DNA from: Betaproteobacteria bacterium
GTDB taxonomy: Bacteria > Pseudomonadota > Gammaproteobacteria > Burkholderiales > SG8-39
DNA length: 8,245 nt
Direction: 5' to 3'
Assembly: GCA_011391185.1 (NCBI GenBank)
Contig: JAABRB010000139.1
Span: 1-8,245 of the forward strand
Below, one piece after another: positions 1 through 5,640 of the stretch. A model generated the notes under the pieces. That model was not told the origin of the DNA, searched no databases, and saw only the letters and a list, made by a program, of their open reading frames with translations. Each line of letters begins with the position of its first letter. Position 1 is the stretch's first letter. The position numbers and the translations under genes were made by a program.

Positions 1-2
1 CC

Positions 3-437
3 GCGCGCCTGCTCGCGCGCGGGCTCTTCTTCGCCAACGGGATCGCGTTTGCGCCCGACGAACGCCATCTCTTCGTCGGCACGACTCACGACGGCGTGAT
101 CTGGCGCTTTCCGTGGCGCGACGACGGCACGCTCGGCGCGCGCGAAGCCTTCGCCAACGTCCTTGACCCCGCGAAAGAGCCGACGTTCCGCGGGCCCGAC
201 GGCATGAAGTTCGGCCAGGACGGTAATCTCTACGTCGCCGTCGTGTGGCAGGGCGACGTGACCGTGATTTCGCCGCAGGGCGGGATCGTTCACCGCATCG
301 CGCTGCACGGCGCGGGGCCGACAAACGTCTGCTTCGGCGCCCCGGGCGAGACCCGGCTCTACGTCACCGACCAGGGCACCGGCGCTTTCGAGGTTCACTC
401 GGTCGGCACCGACGGCGTGCCGCTGCTGCGCGGCTGA
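3..437 (+). CDS. SMP-30/gluconolactonase/LRE-like protein, C-terminal part (5' truncated)
   Basis: The open frame enters from the left edge (first full codon at 3) and ends at TGA 435-437, giving about 144 residues of the C-terminal half of a six-bladed propeller. Visible family motifs are FANGIAFAPDERHLFV (the NGxAxSPD blade, whose Asn is a metal ligand in SMP-30 proteins), GPDGMKFGQDGNLYVA (the PDGM motif, whose Asp is the other key metal or catalytic residue) and PTNVCFGAPGETRLYVT (the last-blade TNVxFGG..LYVT motif). Family members are Ca/Zn-dependent lactonases or hydrolases that open sugar or other lactones; the substrate here is unknown. An ATG at 96 lies inside the propeller and is not the real start. 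The gene converges with the binding-fold gene on the other strand, with a 12-base gap and no clear terminator. I am confident of the family and not of the substrate. Confidence 0.88.
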   Translation, partial: ARLLARGLFFANGIAFAPDERHLFVGTTHDGVIWRFPWRDDGTLGAREAFANVLDPAKEPTFRGPDGMKFGQDGNLYVAVVWQGDVTVISPQGGIVHRIALHGAGPTNVCFGAPGETRLYVTDQGTGAFEVHSVGTDGVPLLRG

Positions 438-449
438 CGAGCAGCCCTC

Positions 450-1337
450 CTACGCCTGCGCGTACGAGACCGTCGCCTGCTCGTAGTTGCCCGCGCCCAT
501 CTGGCCTTCCGGGAAGATCTGGCGCGCCGCGATCCACTCGAAGGACTCTTCGAATACCTCGCGCGTGTAGGGCTCGAAGACGATTCGCTCGCCGGGGCCC
601 CAGCGGCGCGGGTCGATCTGCTCCTGGAACCGGGCCGGGAACTCGTTGCGGTAGTAGTGGGTGTAGAGCTCGGGCCGCAGGTCGATGTCGCGTTGCGCCT
701 TGCGCAGCGCGCGGAAGTACTTGCGCACGTCCTCCGCGTCGGGACTGCCGGTAATCATCGTCGCCATCATGAACGTTGCGTCGATCACCTTGCGGAATCC
801 GAGCTGCTCGAGGAAATAGTACGGCCCGCTGAAGAGCGCGGCGGCGGGGACCTTGCGATCGAACAGTTCCTCCATGCGGCTGAAGAGCATGCCCTCGCTG
901 AACGTCAACTTGATGTCCCCGAGCGGCATGTACTGCTCGAGCGCCTGGATCGTCGAGTAGTGGCTGCCGGACTGGAATCCGACCGAGATCGGCACGCCGG
1001 CGAGCTGCGACGGCTCCCTGATGTCCGACTCCGGCGGCACGAACACTGCAGCCGGGGCGACCGAGTAGGCGTCGCGGTACAACTTGCCCTTGCCGGTCGA
1101 GGCGGCGACATTGACCGTCCAGTGGCAGGCGCCGCTCACGTCGCAGGTGCGGCCCTTCTCGAAGGTCTGGTAGGCGCCGACCTTGTCGCCGAGGTGATGC
1201 TTCTTCGCCTGGTCCCGCGCGCTGATGAAATCGCGGAACTCGTAGTCGAGCCCTTCCGCGGCGAAGTAGCCCTTCTCTTCCGCAACCCACTCGTGCAGCC
1301 GGAAATGCGGCGCGATCAGAAACTTCTCTTTTGCCAT
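450..1337 (-). CDS. NMT1/THI5-like substrate-binding-fold protein without signal peptide
   Basis: This 295-residue protein has the type-2 periplasmic-binding fold of the NMT1/THI5/SsuA group. The signature near residues 14-34 (LHEWVAEEKGYFAAEGLDYEF) matches the 'x-x-A-x-x-KGYFxxEGLxV' start of those proteins. LAGVPISVGFQSGSHYSTIQ at about 112-131 is the usual domain-crossing segment, and FSGPYYFLEQLGF (169-181) followed by an alpha/beta C-terminal lobe completes it. The start at 1337 is chosen because ATG follows a perfect AGGAGG (1342-1347) at 4-base spacing; the frame stays open to 1406, but that start would overlap the regulator gene. The N-terminus MAKEKFLIAPHF is polar and has no Sec, Tat or lipoprotein signal, so the protein should be cytoplasmic. 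No permease or ATPase gene is adjacent. It may therefore be a ligand-binding or enzymatic member of the fold (as THI5, MqnA/MqnD and dihydroxyphthalate decarboxylase-like proteins are) and not a transporter subunit. It is probably co-transcribed with gntR. Residues Cys65, Cys71 and His72 are notable. Confidence 0.82.
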   Translation of the reverse strand: MAKEKFLIAPHFRLHEWVAEEKGYFAAEGLDYEFRDFISARDQAKKHHLGDKVGAYQTFEKGRTCDVSGACHWTVNVAASTGKGKLYRDAYSVAPAAVFVPPESDIREPSQLAGVPISVGFQSGSHYSTIQALEQYMPLGDIKLTFSEGMLFSRMEELFDRKVPAAALFSGPYYFLEQLGFRKVIDATFMMATMITGSPDAEDVRKYFRALRKAQRDIDLRPELYTHYYRNEFPARFQEQIDPRRWGPGERIVFEPYTREVFEESFEWIAARQIFPEGQMGAGNYEQATVSYAQA

Positions 1338-1341
1338 GGTG

Positions 1342-1347
1342 CCTCCT
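1342..1347 (-). promoter_or_regulatory. Shine-Dalgarno site of the binding-fold gene
   Basis: The plus-strand CCTCCT reads AGGAGG on the minus strand, four bases before ATG at 1337. It decides the start of the binding-fold protein and hence the conclusion that it has no export signal. Confidence 0.85.
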
Positions 1348-1402
1348 GGTGGTTTGGCGTCATTCGCGCGCGGGGCTTCTCGCGGCCCGTCGCGACGCGG
1401 TG

Positions 1403-2173
1403 TCAACAGCAGCCCTGCACGGTCCTCCCTTTTTCGCCGCGCTCGGCGACGCGCCGGGAGCGGATCATCGCGACGTGCTCGTCCATCAGACGGCGCGCGG
1501 CGTTCGCGTCGCGCGCCTCGATGAGATCGACGAGCTCACCATGAACCTTCTGGATGTGATTCGCGACCTGGCGGGTGAGCGTCCGGTTGCGCGCCGGCCA
1601 GGACACGTGCTGCAGCGAGATGAGCTGCACGACGAGCACGCGATTGTGCGAAGCCTCGGCCACGGCGAGATGGAATGCGAGACTGGCGCGCGTGTAGGCA
1701 TCGACGTCGCCGATCATTGCCGCCCCCTCTTCGAGGAGCCGTCGCAGTTTGGCAAGGTCCGTGGCGGTCGCATGCTCCGCGGCGAGTTCCGCCGCCACGC
1801 ACTCCACGGCACGCTGCGCGTCCATGATCTCCCGGACATCGATCCCTGCGAGCTCGAGCTGGACGGCGAAGCCTTCCGCGAAAAGCCACGGATTGCCGCA
1901 CGCAATGCGCGCGCCCCCGCCCGCACCGACCTTGATTTCGACGATTCCCAGGGCCTCCAGCGTGCGCAGCGCGTCGCGCGCGACGATCCGGCTGACGCCG
2001 GCGCGCGCGGCAATGTCCTTCTCGGTGCCGAGCGTGTCGCCGACCTGCAGGCGCTTCTCGAAGAGCGCATCGCGCACTTCCATGACGATCTGCGAGGAAA
2101 GCGTCGCAGCGCGTCCGGCGCTCGGAACCCGCAGCGCGAAGGGCGCTTTTTCGAACAGCCGATGCACGCTCAT
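1403..2173 (-). CDS. GntR-family transcriptional regulator, FadR subfamily (FCD domain)
   Basis: This 256-residue DNA-binding regulator has the usual FadR-subfamily length. Residues about 22-90 form the winged helix: LSSQIVMEVRDALFEKRLQVGD, then recognition-helix region GVSRIVARDALRTLEALGIV (59-78) and a glycine-rich wing GAGGGARI. Residues about 110-240 form the all-helical FCD ligand domain with AFHLAVAEASHN (166-177). The three His ligands of the metal site are visible at His168, His211 and His233 (the 22-residue spacing of the last two fits the family). The acidic ligand expected four residues before the first His is Ser164. A GGAA-containing weak ribosome site lies about 9 bases before ATG. 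The gene is divergent from the CoA-transferase operon and precedes the binding-fold gene by 65 bases. It most likely binds the dyad at 2231-2254, which overlaps its own promoter, with a carboxylic acid or acyl-CoA intermediate as effector. The effector and target are inferred. Confidence 0.92.
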   Translation of the reverse strand: MSVHRLFEKAPFALRVPSAGRAATLSSQIVMEVRDALFEKRLQVGDTLGTEKDIAARAGVSRIVARDALRTLEALGIVEIKVGAGGGARIACGNPWLFAEGFAVQLELAGIDVREIMDAQRAVECVAAELAAEHATATDLAKLRRLLEEGAAMIGDVDAYTRASLAFHLAVAEASHNRVLVVQLISLQHVSWPARNRTLTRQVANHIQKVHGELVDLIEARDANAARRLMDEHVAMIRSRRVAERGEKGRTVQGCC

Positions 2174-2230
2174 GGGGGCCGTTTCCTGCTCCGATACCGC
2201 CGGGCGGACGCCCGGGGCGAAAGATCGCCA

Positions 2231-2254
2231 AAGATGATAAATATATCATCTTTA
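2231..2254. promoter_or_regulatory. Perfect inverted repeat, probable GntR-regulator operator
   Basis: Two perfect 10-base arms (AAAGATGATA and TATCATCTTT) flank a 4-base AATA spacer. The whole element is AT-rich in an otherwise very GC-rich sequence and sits 57 bases before the gntR start. Dyads of this size in a divergent gap are typical operators of FadR-type GntR proteins, and no other copy was noticed in the window. Binding by the neighbouring regulator is inferred from position. Confidence 0.72.
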
Positions 2255-2263
2255 GATCGCAAC
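2235..2263 (-). promoter_or_regulatory. Candidate sigma-70 promoter of gntR
   Basis: On the minus strand TTGCGA (2258-2263) is followed after 17 bases by TATCAT (2235-2240), giving 4/6 and 5/6 matches to the consensus at ideal spacing. Predicted transcription starts near 2228, leaving a leader of about 55 bases. The -10 box and most of the spacer lie inside the dyad, so a protein bound there would block RNA polymerase, as expected for autorepression. Confidence 0.55.
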
Positions 2264-2318
2264 CGGCCGCCCGCTCCGACGTGACCCCATGCGCGGTTGC
2301 CAACGCCCCCTCCCCTGC

Positions 2319-2347
2319 TTGCGACCCGGTATGCGCGCCGCCATAAT
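2319..2347 (+). promoter_or_regulatory. Candidate sigma-70 promoter of the CoA-transferase operon
   Basis: TTGCGA (2319-2324), a 17-base spacer and CATAAT (2342-2347) match the consensus at 4/6 and 5/6. The -35 hexamer and spacing are the same as in the gntR promoter on the other strand. Transcription would begin near 2353-2355, only 4-6 bases before the GTG codon at 2359, so the mRNA would be nearly leaderless. A second possible -10 (TATCAT, 2245-2250) inside the dyad has no acceptable -35. Confidence 0.45.
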
Positions 2348-2358
2348 CCCCCGGCATC

Positions 2359-3552
2359 GTGTCCCGCCCCGCCCGTTCAAGCGCGCTTGCGCGCTTTCGC
2401 ATCCTCGATCTGACCCGCGTGCGCGCGGGGCCGACCTGCGTGCGCCAGTTCGCCGATTTCGGTGCCGATGTGATCAAGATCGAATCGCCCCCGGGCGTGG
2501 ACCCGAACGAGGGCATGGGGGGGCCGCGCGACGGCCCGGACATGCAGAACCTGCACCGCAACAAGCGTTCGTTGACGCTCAATCTCAAGCTGCCCGGGGC
2601 GCGGGAGGTGTTCGAGCGGCTGGTGAAGTCCGCGGACGTGCTGGTCGAGAACTATCGGCCTGATGTGAAAGAGCGCCTGGGTTTCGACTACGACTCGCTC
2701 GCACGCATCAACCCGCGCATCGTGCTCGCGAGCATCTCGGGATTCGGCCAGGACGGCCCGTATCGCGAGCGGCCGGGTTTCGACCAGATCGCGCAGGGGA
2801 TGAGCGGCCTCATGTCGGTCACGGGCCATCCCGGACAGGGCCCGATGCGCACCGGCGCGGCGATCGCCGACGTCGGCGCGGGTCTGCTCGCCGCGCTGGG
2901 CATCATGACTGCGCTGCTCGAGCGCGAGACCTCGGGTGAGGGCCAATGGGTGCAAAGCTCGCTGCTGCAGGCCGGAATCACGCTGCTCGATTTCCAGGGT
3001 GCGCGCTATCTCATGCAGGGCGAGGTGGCGCCCCAGGTCGGCAACGATCACCCGACCAGCATGCCGACCTCCGCCTATGCCACCGCCGACGGCTATCTGA
3101 ACGTCGCCGCATCCGGCGAGGGGATGTGGCAGCGTCTGTGCAAGACGATCGACCGCGAAGATCTGCTCGCGCGCCCCGAGTTCGCGAGCAACCCGGACCG
3201 CGCCACGCATCGCGCAGAACTGAACGCGGAGCTGAACACGGCCCTCGCCAAGCGCACGAGCGCCGAGTGGGTCGAGATCCTCAATCGCGCGGGCGTGCCG
3301 TGTGGACCGATCTACTCGGTCGACCAGGTGTTCGCCGATCCGCAGGTTGTGCATCTGCAGGCGGCCGTCGAAGTCGAGCATCCGCGCCTCGGAAAATTCC
3401 GTGTGCTCAACCAGGCGGCGCGTCTTTCGCGCACCCCCGCCGCAGTTGTGAGCGCGACGCCGGAGATCGGCCAGCATACGGACGAGGTGCTCGCAGAGCT
3501 GGGCTACAGCGCGGCCGAGATCACCGGGTTACACGCTAAGGGGGTGGTGTGA
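2359..3552 (+). CDS. Family III CoA-transferase (CaiB/BaiF)
   Basis: The 397-residue protein has the family's normal length and would move CoA from an acyl-CoA donor to a carboxylic acid in the cytoplasm, usually as an interlocked dimer. The N-terminal motif RILDLTRVRAGPTCVRQFADFGADVIKIE (14-42) is diagnostic. It is followed by NKRSLTLNLK (68-77), VLVENYRPDV (94-103), ISGFGQDGPY (126-135) and TGAAIADVGAGLLAALGI (165-182). Asp171 is the expected catalytic Asp that forms the acyl-enzyme anhydride. GTG at 2359 is the first possible start, because an in-frame TAA lies at 2344-2346, and a later start would remove the first beta strand. No Shine-Dalgarno sequence precedes it. The crotonase gene follows after 10 bases, so the two very probably act on the same substrate. 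Donor and acceptor cannot be told: succinyl-, formyl-, carnitinyl- and aryl-CoA transferases share this fold, as does alpha-methylacyl-CoA racemase. Confidence 0.93.
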   Translation: MSRPARSSALARFRILDLTRVRAGPTCVRQFADFGADVIKIESPPGVDPNEGMGGPRDGPDMQNLHRNKRSLTLNLKLPGAREVFERLVKSADVLVENYRPDVKERLGFDYDSLARINPRIVLASISGFGQDGPYRERPGFDQIAQGMSGLMSVTGHPGQGPMRTGAAIADVGAGLLAALGIMTALLERETSGEGQWVQSSLLQAGITLLDFQGARYLMQGEVAPQVGNDHPTSMPTSAYATADGYLNVAASGEGMWQRLCKTIDREDLLARPEFASNPDRATHRAELNAELNTALAKRTSAEWVEILNRAGVPCGPIYSVDQVFADPQVVHLQAAVEVEHPRLGKFRVLNQAARLSRTPAAVVSATPEIGQHTDEVLAELGYSAAEITGLHAKGVV

Positions 3553-3562
3553 GGAAGGGTTC

Positions 3563-4405
3563 ATGACGAAGGAAGGGCTCGCCGCGATTCCGCGCGTGCC
3601 GGTGTTCGCTGCGGGCGAGCTGACCGAGCGCCTGATCGTCGAGAAGCAGGGTCCGATCGGCTGGCTCATCTTCAACAATCCCGCGCGGCGCAATGCGATC
3701 TCGGTGGACATGTGGGAAGCGATCCCGCGCGCGATCGACCGCTTCGAGGCCGACGCCGGGATCCGCGCGATCGTGCTCGCGGGCGCGGGCGACCAGGCGT
3801 TCGTGGCGGGCGCCGACATCTCGCAGTTCGACCAGGCGCGCGCCGACAGCGCCGGCGTACAGCGCTACGAGGAAATCGCGGAAGGCGCGCAGCTGCGCCT
3901 CCAGCAGTGCGACCGGCCGTTGCTGGCGATGATTCGCGGCTATTGCCTCGGCGGCGGATTGAACATCGCGCTAGCGTGCGATCTGCGCATCGCCGCCGAC
4001 GACGCGAAGCTCGGCATTCCCGCGGCGCGGCTCGGCCTCGCCTACCGTGCGTCCTCCACCAAGAATCTGGTTGATACGATCGGCCCGGCAAAGGCGCGCG
4101 AAGTGCTGCTGACGGCGCGCCAGTTCAACGCCGAGGAAGCCCTTGCAATGGGGTTCGTGAACCGGGTGGTGTCCGCCGCAGCGCTCGAGAGCGCCGTCCT
4201 CGACTACTGCGGGATGTTCGCCGACAACGCGCCGCTCACCATGCGCGCCGCGAAGCGCATTATCCGGGAGATCCTCAAGTCGCACGCCGGGTTCGACGCC
4301 GCGGCCTGCCGGGCGTACGTCAAGGAGTGCTTCGAGAGCGCCGACTATGCCGAAGGGCGGCGCGCATTCAAGGAAAAGCGCAGGCCGAATTTCAGCGGAA
4401 AGTGA
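3563..4405 (+). CDS. Crotonase-superfamily protein (enoyl-CoA hydratase/isomerase-like)
   Basis: This 280-residue protein has the crotonase fold, which binds CoA thioesters and stabilises an enolate in an oxyanion hole. Visible motifs are FNNPARRNAIS (37-47), AGAGDQAFVAGADIS (73-87, first oxyanion amide), YCLGGGLNIALACDLRIA (127-144, second oxyanion amide at Gly131), LGIPAARLGL (150-159) and TARQFNAEEALAMGFVNRVV (184-203). Compared with rat mitochondrial enoyl-CoA hydratase, the positions of catalytic Glu144 and Glu164 carry Asn134 and Ala154, so hydratase activity is doubtful; isomerase, hydrolase, decarboxylase or lyase chemistry remains possible. The ATG at 3563 follows GAGGAAGG, which overlaps the stop codon of the CoA-transferase gene and indicates one transcript. 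The sequence after the stop (4406-4620) holds no recognisable gene and no convincing terminator. The fold is certain and the reaction is not. Confidence 0.9.
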   Translation: MTKEGLAAIPRVPVFAAGELTERLIVEKQGPIGWLIFNNPARRNAISVDMWEAIPRAIDRFEADAGIRAIVLAGAGDQAFVAGADISQFDQARADSAGVQRYEEIAEGAQLRLQQCDRPLLAMIRGYCLGGGLNIALACDLRIAADDAKLGIPAARLGLAYRASSTKNLVDTIGPAKAREVLLTARQFNAEEALAMGFVNRVVSAAALESAVLDYCGMFADNAPLTMRAAKRIIREILKSHAGFDAAACRAYVKECFESADYAEGRRAFKEKRRPNFSGK

Positions 4406-4620
4406 CGTTTTTCGTCGCCCGGCCGCCGCGCGACCCGGCCTGATGTCGCGACAATGCACCCAACGCGCACGCCGTGTGGAGACGTTCCTCTCCCGGCGGC
4501 CGCCCCGGTGGCACGATCTAAGGTGCACTTCTTGCAAGGTGACCATGATCGGATCCTCTCGCTTGCCCCTGCCACGGTCGGACCGAATTCTCGGCCGGAC
4601 GGCCACCGCAGCGCCACGTC

Positions 4621-5640
4621 ATGCCTGAAGCAAACGCCCTCCCCGCGACCGTCGTGTTCTTCAGCCTCACCGAGTTCGGCGCGCGGCCGGTCTCCGAGCA
4701 GGCAAAACTCAAGGAGACGCTCGAGGCCGCGCTTGCCACCGCGGTCGCGCCGGTCCCGGCTGGCGAGCGAATCGTGGTGGACACGCGCGAGGGCGCGGCG
4801 GTCGTGCTGCTCGATGGACCGGGCACTGCACTCGACCTCGGCGATCGCGTGCGCGCTGCCGCGCCCGCGCTGCCCCTCGCGATCGGCATCAATCACGGTC
4901 CGGTCAAGCTGGCGTTGAACGGCCCGCACGGGGCCACGTTGTTCGGGGACGGGCTGGCAGCCGGCGCATCGATTGCAGGGTTCGCGCGGCCTGGTGCGAC
5001 ACTCGTCTCGCGGAGCTTCCGCGAGACGCTGGCGGAATCCGCACCGGATCGCGCGGAATCGCTGCAGCCCGCCGGCGTTTTTACGGACGCTGCGGTTCGG
5101 TCGCACGAGGTCTTCTCGCCCGGTCGAAAAGCCGGCGTGTTTCGCCGCCGCCGACTGCTCGTCTTCGGCATGCTCGGCGTCGCCGGAATTCTCGCGGCGG
5201 GTGTCGTGACCCGGCGGGCGCGACAACGCGCATCGTTGAACGCACGCACACCGGCCGTCGTTGCCCTTGCAGTCACGCCCGGCGGAGAAGTCCTGGTGGA
5301 CGGAAAGGTCCGGGGCATGACGCCGCCGCTCAAGACACTCGAGCTCGCGCCGGGCCGCCACACCATCGTGGTGCGCACCGGCGATCACGCGCCGCTCACC
5401 ACGCGAGTCGAGCTGGCGCCCGGCGAACGATTCACGTTGCGCCACGACTTTCCGCCGCCGGCGCCGCCACCCGCAGCCAGGACAGCGCCGCCAGCCGCGC
5501 CAGCCGCCAAACCGCAACGGTCGGACTCCGCATCGACCGCCACGACGAAGAAGCCGCCACCCGGTTCACAGGGTGTGAAGGACGACTTTCGGCAGGCGGG
5601 ACGCGAGATGCGCGATTTCTTCCGAGGACTTGGGCGGTGA
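4621..5640 (+). CDS. Degenerate class III cyclase-like domain - TM - PEGA domain protein
   Basis: The function of this 339-residue protein is unknown. Residues about 10-140 follow the class III adenylate/guanylate cyclase pattern: VVFFSLTEF (11-19) for the usual VLFADIVGF, then LAIGINHGPVKL (86-97) and LFGDGLAAGASIAGFARPGATLVS (107-130) for the usual YGDAVNLAARLxxxAxPGxILVS. The metal-binding Asp of the first motif is Ser15, the GD of the second (near residues 54-59, DTREGA) is missing, and the Asn and Arg of the last motif are lost, so it should be catalytically dead. Residues about 179-196 form a membrane helix after four Arg (175-178). Residues about 212-277 form a PEGA domain (VTPGGEVLVDGKVRGMTPP, then LELAPGRHTI). 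A Pro/Ala-rich tail and an amphipathic end follow. Arg residues flank both sides of the helix, so topology is uncertain; PEGA is usually extracytoplasmic. ATG 4621 has a poor ribosome site but begins just before the domain. The stop overlaps the kinase start, which suggests a scaffold or sensor partner of the kinase. Confidence 0.83.
   Translation: MPEANALPATVVFFSLTEFGARPVSEQAKLKETLEAALATAVAPVPAGERIVVDTREGAAVVLLDGPGTALDLGDRVRAAAPALPLAIGINHGPVKLALNGPHGATLFGDGLAAGASIAGFARPGATLVSRSFRETLAESAPDRAESLQPAGVFTDAAVRSHEVFSPGRKAGVFRRRRLLVFGMLGVAGILAAGVVTRRARQRASLNARTPAVVALAVTPGGEVLVDGKVRGMTPPLKTLELAPGRHTIVVRTGDHAPLTTRVELAPGERFTLRHDFPPPAPPPAARTAPPAAPAAKPQRSDSASTATTKKPPPGSQGVKDDFRQAGREMRDFFRGLGR

Noticed and set aside
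422..445. Possible bidirectional terminator between the convergent lactonase and binding-fold genes
   Set aside because: The stem GCTGCT/AGCAGC has only 6 pairs around a 12-base loop and no T-run on either side; part of it is coding sequence.
1331..2284. Plus-strand open frame over the gntR gene (317 codons)
   Set aside because: It covers the regulator whose helix-turn-helix and FCD motifs are on the minus strand; the plus translation shows no domain.
2377..3477. Long minus-strand open frame opposite the CoA-transferase gene (366 codons)
   Set aside because: It is an antisense shadow created by GC-rich codons; the product is Arg/His-rich with no domain, and the plus-strand gene has clear family motifs.
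4410..4440. Possible terminator after the crotonase gene (GTCGC...GCGAC)
   Set aside because: Only five pairs with mismatches inside and no T-run after the stem; the run of T lies before it.
4509..4526. Sigma-54-like -24 box (TGGCACG) upstream of the cyclase-like gene
   Set aside because: The GC of the nearest TGC is 13 bases after the GG and not 10, so the -12 element is out of register.
4345..5517. Long minus-strand open frame opposite the cyclase-like gene (390 codons)
   Set aside because: Low-complexity Arg/Gly/Ala-rich translation, overlapping two supported plus-strand genes; a typical shadow frame.
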